This document shows, in pieces, positions 35,161 to 44,949 of a DNA stretch of 64,000 nt. This DNA is from Streptomyces tardus (GTDB lineage Bacteria; Actinomycetota; Actinomycetes; Streptomycetales; Streptomycetaceae). Positions within the stretch are counted from its first letter, which is position 1, and each line of letters begins with the position of its first letter. The stretch is taken from NCBI RefSeq assembly GCF_018101125.2, contig NZ_JAELVF020000001.1, positions 3,140,703-3,204,702 on the forward strand, written 5' to 3'. The notes below the pieces were generated by a model. The model was given only the letters and a program-made list of their open reading frames with translations, did no database searches and was not told where the DNA came from. The translations under genes were made by a program, and so were the position numbers.

Positions 35161-36924
35161 TCACTTGGCGCAGACGTCTCTGTCGTCGCCGTTGATGTTC
35201 TGCACGCCGTCCGGTGCCTTGTCCGGGGCCTCGATCGGTGTGCCGGCGGCCTTGAAGTCCGCTCCCAGCGTCAGGGTCATGGGGACCGAGTCGCCTGCGG
35301 GTGAGGACTTCTTCTTCAGTGCGGACTTGGCAAGTCCCATGAGGTCGGCGAGCGTTGCTGCCTGCGCCTCCTGGTCCGAGCCGAATTCCAGTGTGGTGGT
35401 GTCGAGTTGGGCCGGGGCGTTGCCGGAGTTGGTGGACAGGCGCACGCCGTGGTCGTTCTGCAGCCAGCTCACGGTCTGCTGTGCGGAACCGATGGGCCCA
35501 CCCCCGTTGTAGATGTCCACCCGGACTTCACTCTTGGGGGCCTTCTCGACCTTCTTCCCCTTCTTGTCTGACTGGTTTTCGTCCTTCTTGGTTCCAGCCA
35601 GGGACTTGTCCGCCTTGATCATCTCGAACAGCGGGGTGGCCTTGGCGTGGTCCAGGACGACCGTCGACTTCACCGTCTCGTTGGGGTTGTCCAGCACCGG
35701 GACGGTGGCGAAGGTGATGTTCTTCGGGCTCACGCTCTGCAGGTCGGAGGCGAGCGCGGCGAGCTTCTTGACGCTGCCGATGCCGGTGTCGACGGTCAGC
35801 GCGTCGGTGGCGGCGTTGGCGAGGTTCCACGCCTTCTTCGGGTTGGAGAGCGAGCCGCTGTTCTTGACCTCGCGGAACATCGAGCTCAGGAACTGCTGTT
35901 GGAGCTCGATCCGGCTCAGGTCGCTTCCCAGCCCGACCGATCCGCGGGTGCGTACGAAGGCCAGCGCGTCCTCGCCCTGGACCTTGTGCTTTCCCTTGGT
36001 CAGCTTGAGCTTCGACTTCTTGTCGTCGATGTCCTTGGCGACGCACACCTCGACGCCGCCGACCGCGGTGGAGAGTTCCTTGACCGCGTTGAAATCGGCC
36101 ATCATGAAGTGGTTGATCTTTATCCCGGTCAGTTCCTCGACCGTGCGCCAGGTGCAGCCCGGGTCCCGCCCGTTCTGGCCCAGGCTCTCGTTGAAGCGCG
36201 CCCCGCGGCTGCCCGGTACCGTCTGCTCGCCCTCGTCGGTCTGCGTCGGACAGTCGGGAATGTCCACCACCATGTCGCGCGGGATGCTCAGCGCGGTGGC
36301 GTGCGAACGGTCCTTGGCGACGTGCAGCAGCACGGTGGTGTCCGCGTGGCCCTTGCTGTCGCGGTCGCCGTAGCCGGCGTTGCCCTTGCCGCTGCGTGCG
36401 TCGGTGCCGAGGATCAGTATGTTGACCGGTCCGTCGGTGGTGGCGTCGTTCTTGATGCCGACGTCGACCTTGTCGATGTTGTTGTTGAAGTGCTGGTAGA
36501 CGAGGTAGCCGGTGGTGCCGAGGACCACCAGCAGCAGCGCGAGCGAACCGCCGCCCCAGCGCAGCACCTTCTGCTTCCGGCTGAGCCCTGGCTTGCGCTT
36601 GCGCCGGCTGCGGCCGGCCGTCGGCTCGGCGGCCCTGCGCCGGGAGCGCTGCCCGGGAACCGCCGCCCCGGAACGGTCCTCGGTCTTCTCGTCCCCGCCC
36701 TTCGGCGAGGGACCGGATATGTCACCCGCGTCGGTGTCCCGGCGCCGACGCACACCACCGGTGGCGTTGCGTTGGCCGGGAACAGCGGAGGGTGACCCCG
36801 TATGGTCGTGGCCCGGTCCGTCGGGGGCGTTCAGTCGCAGTTCGTAACTGCCGGTCTCGGGGTCGAACACCCACTGATCTGCGGGGTCCACGTCTCCCGA
36901 GCGTCCACGGCCATGCGTGTCCAC
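35161..36924 (-). CDS. LCP family ligase 4 with LytR_C domain
   Basis: 587 residues. A long hydrophilic cytoplasmic tail whose start resembles LCP regulatory tails (D-Q-W-V-F-D-P-E-T-G-S-Y-E-L-R-L), a membrane helix at about 145-165, an LCP domain (about 190-390: L-I-L-G-T-D-A-R-S-G, S-I-P-R-D-M-V, R-F-N-E-S-L-G, V-R-T-R-G with D-L-S-R-I-E-L-Q-Q) and a LytR_C domain (about 470-560). GTG start with GGAGGA 11 nt upstream. First gene of a probable LCP4-LCP3 operon. Confidence 0.92.
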   Translation of the reverse strand: MDTHGRGRSGDVDPADQWVFDPETGSYELRLNAPDGPGHDHTGSPSAVPGQRNATGGVRRRRDTDAGDISGPSPKGGDEKTEDRSGAAVPGQRSRRRAAEPTAGRSRRKRKPGLSRKQKVLRWGGGSLALLLVVLGTTGYLVYQHFNNNIDKVDVGIKNDATTDGPVNILILGTDARSGKGNAGYGDRDSKGHADTTVLLHVAKDRSHATALSIPRDMVVDIPDCPTQTDEGEQTVPGSRGARFNESLGQNGRDPGCTWRTVEELTGIKINHFMMADFNAVKELSTAVGGVEVCVAKDIDDKKSKLKLTKGKHKVQGEDALAFVRTRGSVGLGSDLSRIELQQQFLSSMFREVKNSGSLSNPKKAWNLANAATDALTVDTGIGSVKKLAALASDLQSVSPKNITFATVPVLDNPNETVKSTVVLDHAKATPLFEMIKADKSLAGTKKDENQSDKKGKKVEKAPKSEVRVDIYNGGGPIGSAQQTVSWLQNDHGVRLSTNSGNAPAQLDTTTLEFGSDQEAQAATLADLMGLAKSALKKKSSPAGDSVPMTLTLGADFKAAGTPIEAPDKAPDGVQNINGDDRDVCAK

Positions 36925-37265
36925 TTCGCGCGAGTCCTCCGTTGCGGCCCGGGTCGCCTCTCCCCTCGGAGCGCTCCGGACGGTCGGGGCCGTATGTTTG
37001 AGCGCACACCTTATCCGCCCAGTTCAGCGGCGGACCACGTCGGTGAGGCTTTATCCGGCGCTACATGCGGGGGTATTCGGGCATATCGCCCCGGACTGGT
37101 TGGGTGATTCCGCGACCCCCGCACTCCGCGCCGCCCCGACCGCCCTCTCACGCGCCCCGACAGACCCGCTTCCGCCCCGTCTCCGCGCTGCTTCCGCCAC
37201 CGCTCCCGCCACGCTTGGCGCTCCTCGGCCGGCTCGTGGGGCCGCCCGCGCCGGCGCTCAGCCGC
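36925..37265. other. Upstream region of LCP 4
   Basis: 341 bp, AT-richer between 37000 and 37110 (taaggt on the minus strand near 37010 could be a -10 element of the LCP 4-LCP 3 operon). No gene recognised. Confidence 0.45.
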
Positions 37266-38552
37266 TCAGTCGTCGTCCGCGCAGACCCCGCCGCTCTCAG
37301 GCGGCGAGGACGCGTACCCGCCGGGTGCCGGGCTCTGCGAGGCCGGGTCCTGCGGCGAGGAACTCTGCGTACGGGCGCCCTCGTTCCGCTCCCGTGCCCC
37401 GGTGCGCCCGCCCTCGTGCACCGGCCGGTCCTCCCGCAGCTGCGCGAACAGCCGGGCCGCGTCCGGCTGTCGCAGCTCGTCCCGGTTGGGGTTCTGGCGG
37501 TAGGGCTGCCTCGGTACGGTCATGAACCGCACCTCCTCCGCCGGAATGTTCCGCACGCTGCGCACCAGGTCGTACAGCTCGGTCAGGGAGTTCAGGCCCG
37601 AGTCGGCCGTGACGGAGGAGGTCGCGGCGTTCAGCACGGGGAAGAGCTTGGCGGGGTTCATCAGTACGCCGTTGCCGCGCACCTTGCGCACCAGCGAGGC
37701 GAGGAAGTCCTGTTGACGGGCCATCCGGTCGGTGTCGCTGCCGTTGCCGAAGCTCTGGCGGGCACGTACGTAGCCGAGGGCGTCCTCGCCCCGCAGCGTC
37801 TGGCGTCCGGCCGGCAGGTCGAGCTTCGCGTCGCGGTCCCTGACCGGGTCCGGCAGGCAGACCTGCACGCCGCCCACCGAGTCGACCAGCTGTTTGAAGC
37901 CGTCGAAGTCGATCACCATGTGGTGGTCGACGCGTACGTCCGTGAGCTTCTCGACCGTACGGATCGTGCAGGCCGCCCCGCCGAACTGGTACGCCCAGTT
38001 GAACTGGGCGAACTGCCCCTTGGCGCGGGAGCTGTCCGGGCGGTCGCAGGTGGGGATGTCCACCATCAGATCGCGGGGGAGCGAGACGGCGGTGGCCCGG
38101 TCCCGGTCGGCGGACAGGTGCAGCAGGATCGCGGTGTCCGAGCGCGCCGTGCCGTTGTCCCTGCCGTACCGACGGTTCTGGCCGCTGCGGTCGTCCGAGC
38201 CGATCACCAGGATGTTGGAGGCGCCGTCCACCTCGGGATCGGGCCGCTCCCGCTCGTACTTCTCCAGCAGCTCGGCGGTGGCGGTGTCGGTGGTGATGTT
38301 GCCCTCCAGTCGGTGGTACATCACCCAGCCCGTGCCCGCTCCCGCCAGGATGACCACCGAGGTGGCGAACGCCGTCCACCGCAGCCACCGTCCCGCGCCC
38401 GAACGTCGTCCGCCGCCGCCGTCCCGTCCGTCGCCCTGTCCGTCGGAGCCGGAGCCGCCGCTGTTCGCGCCGTCGGCGCCCGCCACCGTTCTGGGATGCC
38501 GGTGCGGTGTTCCCTCCGGGCCGGTTTCGGCGTCGCTCACGGCAGTGTCCAT
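37266..38552 (-). CDS. LCP family ligase 5
   Basis: 428 residues. Gly/Asp-rich cytoplasmic tail, a membrane helix at about 58-78, and an LCP domain (about 105-310: I-L-V-I-G-S-D-D-R-S-G, S-L-P-R-D-L-M, Q-F-N-W-A-Y-Q-F-G-G, V-R-A-R-Q with D-T-D-R-M-A-R-Q-Q). No LytR_C domain; the C-terminus is a low-complexity Ser/Pro/Gly tail. GGAGGG directly abuts the ATG, which is unusually close; the GTG at 38540 is an alternative. Confidence 0.9.
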   Translation of the reverse strand: MDTAVSDAETGPEGTPHRHPRTVAGADGANSGGSGSDGQGDGRDGGGGRRSGAGRWLRWTAFATSVVILAGAGTGWVMYHRLEGNITTDTATAELLEKYERERPDPEVDGASNILVIGSDDRSGQNRRYGRDNGTARSDTAILLHLSADRDRATAVSLPRDLMVDIPTCDRPDSSRAKGQFAQFNWAYQFGGAACTIRTVEKLTDVRVDHHMVIDFDGFKQLVDSVGGVQVCLPDPVRDRDAKLDLPAGRQTLRGEDALGYVRARQSFGNGSDTDRMARQQDFLASLVRKVRGNGVLMNPAKLFPVLNAATSSVTADSGLNSLTELYDLVRSVRNIPAEEVRFMTVPRQPYRQNPNRDELRQPDAARLFAQLREDRPVHEGGRTGARERNEGARTQSSSPQDPASQSPAPGGYASSPPESGGVCADDD

Positions 38553-38714
38553 CCCTCCGGCTCGACGGCGTACGCCCCGGAGCGCCTGCGGGCTCGGGCC
38601 GCCCGGCGGCCCTGCCGGGCGCCGGCGACCGCCGGGGTGTGCGAGGACCCGCCTCGAATCCGGGACAGGTCCTCCAGCGATCCTCGGGGCGTCCGCCGCC
38701 GCCCACCACCGCCG

Positions 38715-39464
38715 CTACGCCGTGTGAGTGATGCGCTCGCTCTCCCGGCGAGCGGCGAGCGCGTCGGCGTCCAGTCGGTCGGCGTTGCGGTTGAGCACCA
38801 CCGAGGCGCCGGCCGCCAGCGGGGCGAGCAGTCCGCGGGAGATGCCGGTCCAGTCGTCGTACTCGCGCACCGAGAGCACTCGGGACCCCGCGGTCAGTCC
38901 CAACGCGGCGGCGTCCCCCCTGGCCTGCTCGACGACCTGCGCGCCGCTCAGCGTTCTGCCGCCGATGACCAGCGACGGCGACCGGCCCTCCACCGGTACG
39001 TACGGGCTGAACCGGTCGCCCTGGCCCGGCACTTCGACCGCGTAGTCGACGAAGCCCTCCGGCGGCTGCGGGAACCGCGCGCCCAGCGGTCGCAGGCTGA
39101 GCGCGATCCGCTCGCCGCCGCAGCGCCGCGCCTCCTGGAGGCTGTCCGGGCCGCTGACCACGAGATCGGCCGCCGCCGGGTCGCCCTGCGGCTCCACCAC
39201 CACTCCCACCGACGAGCCGGCGAGCAGCCAGACCGCGGTCTGCCAGTGTGCCGGCAGCAGCAGCGCGAGCCGGTCGCCCGGCTCGACGGACAGTTCGTCC
39301 TGGAGGAGGTTGGCGGTCTTCGCCACCCAATTGGCGAAGGTGGCGACGGAAAGTTCCACGCGCTCGCCGGTCGCGTCGTCGTAGTACGTCACCAGCGGGC
39401 GGGAGGGGTCCGCCGCGAGGGTCGAACGCAGCAGGTCGGCGGGGGTGGAATCAGTGGCGTGCAT
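38715..39464 (-). CDS. TIGR03089 family protein (acyl-CoA synthetase-like)
   Basis: 249 residues. Resembles the N-terminal half of AMP-forming acyl-CoA synthetases (L-V-T-Y-Y-D-D-A-T-G-E-R-V-E-L-S, then A-L-L-L-P-A-H-W-Q-T-A-V-W), but lacks the T-S-G-T-T-G-x-P-K AMP loop and the whole C-terminal domain. This short form is the actinobacterial TIGR03089 family, usually found beside LCP and mannose-1-phosphate guanylyltransferase genes, as here. Catalysis is unlikely in the usual sense; function unknown. Divergent from the amidase gene. Confidence 0.88.
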   Translation of the reverse strand: MHATDSTPADLLRSTLAADPSRPLVTYYDDATGERVELSVATFANWVAKTANLLQDELSVEPGDRLALLLPAHWQTAVWLLAGSSVGVVVEPQGDPAAADLVVSGPDSLQEARRCGGERIALSLRPLGARFPQPPEGFVDYAVEVPGQGDRFSPYVPVEGRSPSLVIGGRTLSGAQVVEQARGDAAALGLTAGSRVLSVREYDDWTGISRGLLAPLAAGASVVLNRNADRLDADALAARRESERITHTA

Positions 39465-39611
39465 GGAGCCAGCGTATCCAGCGGGCGGTCCGTGCGCAGT
39501 CGTCGGGACTCCGCCGCTCCGGACGGGTCAAGCAGGTGTGACGGCGTGTCACCCGACGGCCCGTCAGCTGACGAATAGACAGATTTGTCCCTGTATGTAC
39601 AGGCTCTTGGT

Positions 39612-41090
39612 ATGCGTGCACTCCTTGCTGCCACAGTCGGTTCCCTCTGCACGGCCGCGCTGATCGTCCCGCTGGCCCAGCCCGCGGCGGCCCAGCCCGC
39701 GCCCGCGACCGAACTGCCCACCCGTACCGACACCACCTCCGCCGTTGCGGCCGGCCTCGCCGCGTCGAACACCGCGACCCGCGCACGTACCGCCGACACC
39801 GGGCGGGCCGAACGCCCCGCCCGCACCCGGACGTTGCCCCTCTCCTCGCTGAGCGGGAAGGACCGCGCCGGGCTCACCGAGGGCGGTCGGCTCGGAGCGC
39901 GGGGGGTCACCTCGTTCTCGATGCTCGGCGTGGTGTGGGACGACGCGGAGCAGGAACTGGCGGACCACGTCGAGGTGCGTACCCGCTCCGGCGCCACCGG
40001 GCGGTGGACGGGCTGGTCCGAGCTCTCCCACCACGCCACCGACGCCCCCGACCCGACCTCGGCCGAGGGCGGCGGCGTACGCGGCAGTACGGCCCCGCTG
40101 TGGGTCGGCGAGTCCGACGCGGTCGACGTACGGCTCGCATCCGGGAGCGGCTCGAACGCCGAGCTGCCCGCCGGACTGCGGCTGGCCCTGATCGACCCCG
40201 GCACCACGGCCGAACCCGCCGCACCCGTCTCGCGCGGGGATCACGCGACGGACAGGGCGAACGCGGCGAACGGGAGCGCGCCGTCCGGTCCGGGCAAGGG
40301 AAGTGCCGTGCCGCGCGCCGCCGTCGACGGCAAGCCCGGCGGCCCCGCCTCCGGACTCGGCGGACAGGCCGTTGCGAGCAGCGCGGTGAACTCTCAGCTC
40401 GCCGAGCTGGGCGCCGAACGCATCCCCCCGGAGGCACCGCGGCAGAACCTCGCCGCGCCGCAGGGCGGCACCGACGCCAACGCCGAGCCCATCGGGCCGC
40501 GCCCGGGCATCGTCACCCGCGCGGGCTGGGGAGCCAACGAGTCCTGGCGCGAGCCGGGCTTCGGCTACACCACCACCGTGAAGTCCGCGTTCGTGCACCA
40601 CACCGCGGAGAGCAACAACTACACCTGCGCACAGGCCCCTTCGGTGATCAGGAGCATCTACCAGTACCACGTGCGCAGCCTGGGCTGGCGGGACATCGGC
40701 TACAACTTCCTGGTCGACAAGTGCGGCCAGATCTACGAGGGCCGGGCCGGCGGCGTGGCCAAGGCGGTGCTCGGCGCCCACACGTACGGCTTCAACAGCA
40801 ACACCACGGGCATCGCGGTACTCGGCTCCTTCGGCTCGACCGAGCCGCCGAAGGCCGCGGTGGAGGGCGTCGCCAAGCTCATCGCCTGGAAGCTCGGCCT
40901 GCACGGACTGAATCCGGTCGGCAGCGTCACCCTCACCTCGGGCGGCGGCAAGTGGCCGGCCGGCACCAAGGTCAAGATGCGGGCGGTCGCGGGACACCGC
41001 GACGGCTTCGCCACCGAGTGCCCCGGCGCCAAGCTCTACGCCAAGCTGCCCGAGATCCGCACCCTGGCGGCACGGCTCCAGGGACGCTGA
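39612..41090 (+). CDS. Secreted peptidoglycan-recognition N-acetylmuramoyl-L-alanine amidase
   Basis: 492 residues. Signal peptide (about 1-26), a long Ala/Thr-rich region with a beta-rich module containing W-S-E-L, and at about 300-485 a PGRP/Amidase_2 domain. Zinc ligands are in V-H-H-T-A-E-S-N and G-H-R-D-G-F-A-T-E-C-P-G, with catalytic Tyr in G-Y-N-F-L-V-D-K-C-G-Q-I-Y-E-G-R-A-G-G. It would cleave the lactyl-amide bond between MurNAc and L-Ala in the wall. Start at ATG 39612, in front of the signal peptide. Confidence 0.93.
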   Translation: MRALLAATVGSLCTAALIVPLAQPAAAQPAPATELPTRTDTTSAVAAGLAASNTATRARTADTGRAERPARTRTLPLSSLSGKDRAGLTEGGRLGARGVTSFSMLGVVWDDAEQELADHVEVRTRSGATGRWTGWSELSHHATDAPDPTSAEGGGVRGSTAPLWVGESDAVDVRLASGSGSNAELPAGLRLALIDPGTTAEPAAPVSRGDHATDRANAANGSAPSGPGKGSAVPRAAVDGKPGGPASGLGGQAVASSAVNSQLAELGAERIPPEAPRQNLAAPQGGTDANAEPIGPRPGIVTRAGWGANESWREPGFGYTTTVKSAFVHHTAESNNYTCAQAPSVIRSIYQYHVRSLGWRDIGYNFLVDKCGQIYEGRAGGVAKAVLGAHTYGFNSNTTGIAVLGSFGSTEPPKAAVEGVAKLIAWKLGLHGLNPVGSVTLTSGGGKWPAGTKVKMRAVAGHRDGFATECPGAKLYAKLPEIRTLAARLQGR

Positions 41091-41173
41091 GGGGCGCGCA
41101 CCCGCGTTGAGCGGTCGTGAGCGACGGGAGGCTTCGGGCATTGGCCCCGGGGCCTCCCACTTGCTCGTTTGCT

Positions 41174-41179
41174 TACACT
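41174..41179 (+). promoter_or_regulatory. Possible -10 element of manC
   Basis: TACACT, nine bases, then ATG 41189; supports a leaderless start there. Confidence 0.4.
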
Positions 41180-41188
41180 GGCCGTTCG

Positions 41189-42304
41189 ATGAGCAGCCCC
41201 GACCCGGCAGGAAGCAGAAGCACGGTGACAGAAGCGATACTCCTCGTCGGAGGCAAGGGCACTCGGCTGCGCCCCCTGACGGTCAACACTCCGAAACCCA
41301 TGGTCCCCGCCGCAGGCGTGCCGTTTCTGACCCACCAGCTCGCGAGGGCCAAGGCCGCGGGCGTCGACCACGTGGTGATGGCGACCTCCTACCTCGCGGA
41401 GGTCTTCGAGCCGTACTTCGGAGACGGTTCGGCGCTGGGCCTGGAGCTGGAGTACGTCACCGAGGACGAGCCGCTGGGCACCGGCGGCGCGATCCGCAAC
41501 GTCGCCCCGCGGCTGCGCTCGGCCGCCGACGAGCCGGTGCTGGTCTTCAACGGCGACATCCTCACCGGTCTGGACATCCGGGCCCTGGTCGACACCCATC
41601 GCGGCAGCGGCGCCGACGTCTCGCTCCATCTGACCCGGGTCGCGGACCCGCGCGCCTTCGGCCTCGTCCCGACCGACGGCGAGGGCCGGGTGACGGCGTT
41701 CCTGGAGAAGCCGCAGACGCCCGAGGAGATCGTCACCGACCAGATCAACGCCGGTGCGTACGTCTTCACCCGCTCCGTCATCGACAGCATCCCCGCCGAC
41801 CGGCCCGTCTCCGTGGAGCGCGAGACCTTCCCCGGACTGCTCGCCGAGGGCGCGCACCTTCAAGGCATGGTCGACTCCACCTACTGGCTCGACCTCGGCA
41901 CCCCGCAGGCGTTCGTCCGCGGCTCCGCCGACCTCGTGCTCGGTCGCGCCCCCTCACCCGCCGTGCCGGGCCGCCGGGGCGAGCGACTGGTGCTGGACGG
42001 CGCGGAGGTCGCTCCGGACGCCAAGCTCACGGCGGGTTCCGTGGTCGGCGCCGGTGCGCGGATCGGCGCGGGCGCGGTCGTCGAGGGCAGCACGATCCTC
42101 GCGGACGCGACCGTGGCGCCGGGCGCGACGGTGCGCAACTCCCTGGTCGGCGCCGGCGCGCACATCGGCGCGGGCACGGTCCTGGACGGCGCGGTGATCG
42201 GCGACGGCGCGATCGTCGGCGAAGGCAACGAGCTGCGGGAAGGCGTACGCATCTGGTGCTACGCCCGCATCCCCGACGGCGCGGTGCGCTTCTCCGCGCC
42301 GTGA
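41189..42304 (+). CDS. manC: Mannose-1-phosphate guanylyltransferase
   Basis: 371 residues. Nucleotidyltransferase domain: L-L-V-G-G-K-G-T-R-L-R-P-L-T, the metal Asp in F-N-G-D-I-L, and F-L-E-K-P-Q-T-P; then a left-handed beta-helix tail of hexapeptide repeats (about 265-360: I-G-A-G-A-V, V-A-P-G-A-T). It makes GDP-mannose from mannose-1-phosphate and GTP, the donor for mannosylated lipids, proteins and polysaccharides. Start uncertain between ATG 41189 (fits the -10) and GTG 41225 (start of the conserved part, weak AGGAAG). Works with manA, the SIS isomerase and manB at 54.5-59 kb. Confidence 0.9.
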   Translation: MSSPDPAGSRSTVTEAILLVGGKGTRLRPLTVNTPKPMVPAAGVPFLTHQLARAKAAGVDHVVMATSYLAEVFEPYFGDGSALGLELEYVTEDEPLGTGGAIRNVAPRLRSAADEPVLVFNGDILTGLDIRALVDTHRGSGADVSLHLTRVADPRAFGLVPTDGEGRVTAFLEKPQTPEEIVTDQINAGAYVFTRSVIDSIPADRPVSVERETFPGLLAEGAHLQGMVDSTYWLDLGTPQAFVRGSADLVLGRAPSPAVPGRRGERLVLDGAEVAPDAKLTAGSVVGAGARIGAGAVVEGSTILADATVAPGATVRNSLVGAGAHIGAGTVLDGAVIGDGAIVGEGNELREGVRIWCYARIPDGAVRFSAP

Positions 42305-42353
42305 CGACCCGGCACCCGGCCGCGGGTACGCGGCACGCGCCGGGCGGCGCTCC

Positions 42354-43274
42354 GTGACCGGTCCCGTCGTACGGCGCTGGGAGCCCTCCGGGCCGTACGA
42401 CCTGCCGGGCAGTCTGCGGGTGTTGCGCCGCGGCCCCGGCGACCCCACCCATCGGCTGTGCGACGGCGAGTTGTGGCGTACGAGCCGTACGCCCGACGGG
42501 CCGGTGACGCTGCGGCTGACCCCTGAGTCGGGAGCGGTGCGCGCGGAGGCGTGGGGGAGCGGCGCGGACTGGGCGCTGGACCGAATCCCGGCGCTGCTCG
42601 GCGAGTTCGACCGGCCCGAGGAGTTCGTCCCCCGGCACCGGGTGGTGCTGCGGGCCCACCGCGCCCGACCGGGTCTGCGGCTGGTGCGCACCGGTCTGGT
42701 GCTGGAGTCGCTGATCCCCTCGGTGCTGGAGCAGAAGGTCACCACCGACGAGGCGTACCGCGCCTGGCGGTTGCTGGTGAGGCGCTACGGCGAGCCGGCG
42801 CCGGGCCCCGCGCAGCTGCTGCCGCCGGGCATGTACGTGATGCCCGGCCCGCGCGAGTGGCGGCACATTCCGTCCTGGGAGTGGCACCGGGCCGGCGTCG
42901 ACGGCAAGCGCTCCGCCGCGGTGCTCCGCGCCTGCCGGGTCGCGCCCCGGCTGGAGGAGGCCGCCGGGATGGCGCTGCCGCAGGCCCTGCACCGGCTCCA
43001 ACTCGTCCCCGGCATCGGTCCCTGGACGGCCGCCGAAACCCTTCAGCGCAGCAACGGCGATCCGGACGCGGTGACCGTCGGCGACCTCCATCTGCCCGGC
43101 ATCATCGGTTATGCACTGACCGGTCGGCGCGGTCTGGGCGACGACGCGATGCTGGAGCTGCTCGCCCCGTACGCCGGCCAGCGCCATCGGGCGACCAGGT
43201 TGCTGCTGGCGGAGGGGCCGGTTCCGGCACGTCGTGCTCCCCGGTTCCCGGTGGGCGACATCGCCCGGCTCTGA
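42354..43274 (+). CDS. DNA-3-methyladenine glycosylase-like HhH-GPD protein
   Basis: 306 residues. Base excision repair glycosylase of the AlkA type. The helix-hairpin-helix is L-V-P-G-I-G-P-W-T-A-A-E and the catalytic Asp is in V-G-D-L-H-L-P. The segment L-E-S-L-I-P-S-V-L-E-Q-K-V-T corresponds to the conserved helix that enters the base pocket. Starts with GTG 50 bp after manC and probably shares its transcript. Confidence 0.85.
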   Translation: MTGPVVRRWEPSGPYDLPGSLRVLRRGPGDPTHRLCDGELWRTSRTPDGPVTLRLTPESGAVRAEAWGSGADWALDRIPALLGEFDRPEEFVPRHRVVLRAHRARPGLRLVRTGLVLESLIPSVLEQKVTTDEAYRAWRLLVRRYGEPAPGPAQLLPPGMYVMPGPREWRHIPSWEWHRAGVDGKRSAAVLRACRVAPRLEEAAGMALPQALHRLQLVPGIGPWTAAETLQRSNGDPDAVTVGDLHLPGIIGYALTGRRGLGDDAMLELLAPYAGQRHRATRLLLAEGPVPARRAPRFPVGDIARL

Positions 43275-43593
43275 GCGCACGACCACCCGCAGCCGCCGCG
43301 CTTGTCCGAGGGCGTTGGGCTCGACTTCGGGCCGCCGCGCTCAGCTCGGGCCGTTGCGCGCACGCGTTCCGCCGCGCTCGCCCTCGGGCCGTCGGTCTCG
43401 CCCGAGGGGCCTCGGGCATCCTTTCGGGCAGTGCGGACGGGAGCCGGCCCTCGGGGCGGGGGCCGTGCCCGCGGACTGCCGCGATTGTCCTCGGGCGCGC
43501 GAGGCGCGCTCCCCGCGGGCTGTCGATGCTCGCCCGCGGGCCTCGCGTTCGTCCCGGTGAGCCGGTGGGGCGCCCGTCCGGGCGATACACCGG
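43275..43593. other. Convergent intergenic region
   Basis: 319 bp of extremely GC-rich DNA with many ctcggg/cccgag stretches that can fold, between the glycosylase and fbiB ends. No gene; probable diffuse termination region. Confidence 0.5.
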
Positions 43594-44949
43594 TCAGCGC
43601 GTCACCGTGAAGTCGGCCGCCCGACGCGGCGGCCTCGGCGCGGGGCCCGCGGCCGGGTGTCCCACCGCGACCGCGCCCATCGGGTCCCACTCCGCCGGTA
43701 GTTCCAGCACCTTCCGCACGACGTCGCGGCAGAACATCGTCGAGGACACCCAGGCCGACCCCAGCCCTTCGCCGGCCAGCGCCACCAGCAGGTTCTGGAC
43801 GCCCGCGCCCGCGGCGACGACGAACATCTCCCGCTCCGCCGCGGTTCTCCGCGCGTCCGGGTAGTCGTGCGCGCCGTCCGCGACCAGACAGGGCACCACC
43901 AGGTACGGCGCCCTGCGCAGCACCTCGCCGCGCCGGACCCGCTTGGCGATGCTCTCCTCGGTCCTGCCGTCGGCGCGCAGATCGGCGATCCAGGCGTCCC
44001 GCATGGCGTCCAGCAGCTTCGTCCGGCTCGCTTCGCTCTCCAGCAGCACGAACCGCCAGGGAGTGGTGTGGTGCGGTGCGGGCGCGGTCACGGCGAGCGC
44101 CACGGCGCGGTGGACGGCGGCGCTGTCGACGGGGTCGGCGGTGAAGTCGCGCACGGTGCGGCGCAGCGCGACCGCCTCGCGCACGGCCTCCGAAGTGCCC
44201 AGCCGGAACATGTCCATGGACGCCTCGCGCACCAGTGCCCGCGCACCTTCGAAGAGGGTCGGGTCCTCGCTCTCCGGGGCGCCGGCCTCGACGTTGTCCG
44301 GGTCGGCGAAGGTGTGTTGGGGGAGTCCGCGCAGCACGGCGACGGGCAGACCGTCGGCCTTGCCCTTCACCAGCTCACCGGCACCGGCGAGTTCGTCGCC
44401 GACCGCGATCACCGTGACTTCCAGCGGATTGCCGTGCGAGTCGGTGCCGCCGCGCTGGTCGTCCAGCACCCGTACCCCGGCCGCGCCGACGGCGACATCC
44501 GTCTGCCCCTCGCGCCAGGGTCTGCCGAAGGTGTCGGTGACGATCACGCCGACCTCGACGCCGAGCAGCTCCCGTACGCCTGCCCGGATGCGACGGGCCG
44601 ACCCGTCCGGGTCCTCGGGCAGCAACAGCACCGTACCGGCAGGGGTGTTGGAGGCGTCCACGCCCGCGGCGGCCATCACGAAGCCGTGCCGGGTCTCGAC
44701 GATCCGGGCGGGACCGCGGCGGGCGACGACGCGTACCGTCTCGTCGTCGATGGCGGCCTCGCGGTCGTCCGCGCGCACCACCCGGCCCTCCGCCTTGCTG
44801 ACGATCTTCGAGGTGACGACGAGCACGTCCCCGTACGCGAGCCCCGGCATACCGTCCGAGGTTGCGGCGTCGGCGATCAGCGCGGCGAGGTCGTCCCCCG
44901 GAGCCACCTCGGGGATGCCGGGCAGCGCCCAGACCTGGTAGCCGTTCAC
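43594..44949 (-). CDS. fbiB: Coenzyme F420:L-glutamate ligase, bifunctional FbiB
   Basis: 451 residues, fused form typical of actinobacteria. The N-terminal CofE domain (about 1-245: [27 protein letters not shown]) adds L-glutamates to F420-0; the C-terminal nitroreductase-fold domain (about 255-445) binds FMN and reduces dehydro-F420-0. The GTG at 44949 overlaps the fbiA stop (GTGA), so it is translationally coupled. Last gene of a likely leader-CDO-fbiA-fbiB operon. Confidence 0.94.
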   Translation of the reverse strand: MNGYQVWALPGIPEVAPGDDLAALIADAATSDGMPGLAYGDVLVVTSKIVSKAEGRVVRADDREAAIDDETVRVVARRGPARIVETRHGFVMAAAGVDASNTPAGTVLLLPEDPDGSARRIRAGVRELLGVEVGVIVTDTFGRPWREGQTDVAVGAAGVRVLDDQRGGTDSHGNPLEVTVIAVGDELAGAGELVKGKADGLPVAVLRGLPQHTFADPDNVEAGAPESEDPTLFEGARALVREASMDMFRLGTSEAVREAVALRRTVRDFTADPVDSAAVHRAVALAVTAPAPHHTTPWRFVLLESEASRTKLLDAMRDAWIADLRADGRTEESIAKRVRRGEVLRRAPYLVVPCLVADGAHDYPDARRTAAEREMFVVAAGAGVQNLLVALAGEGLGSAWVSSTMFCRDVVRKVLELPAEWDPMGAVAVGHPAAGPAPRPPRRAADFTVTR

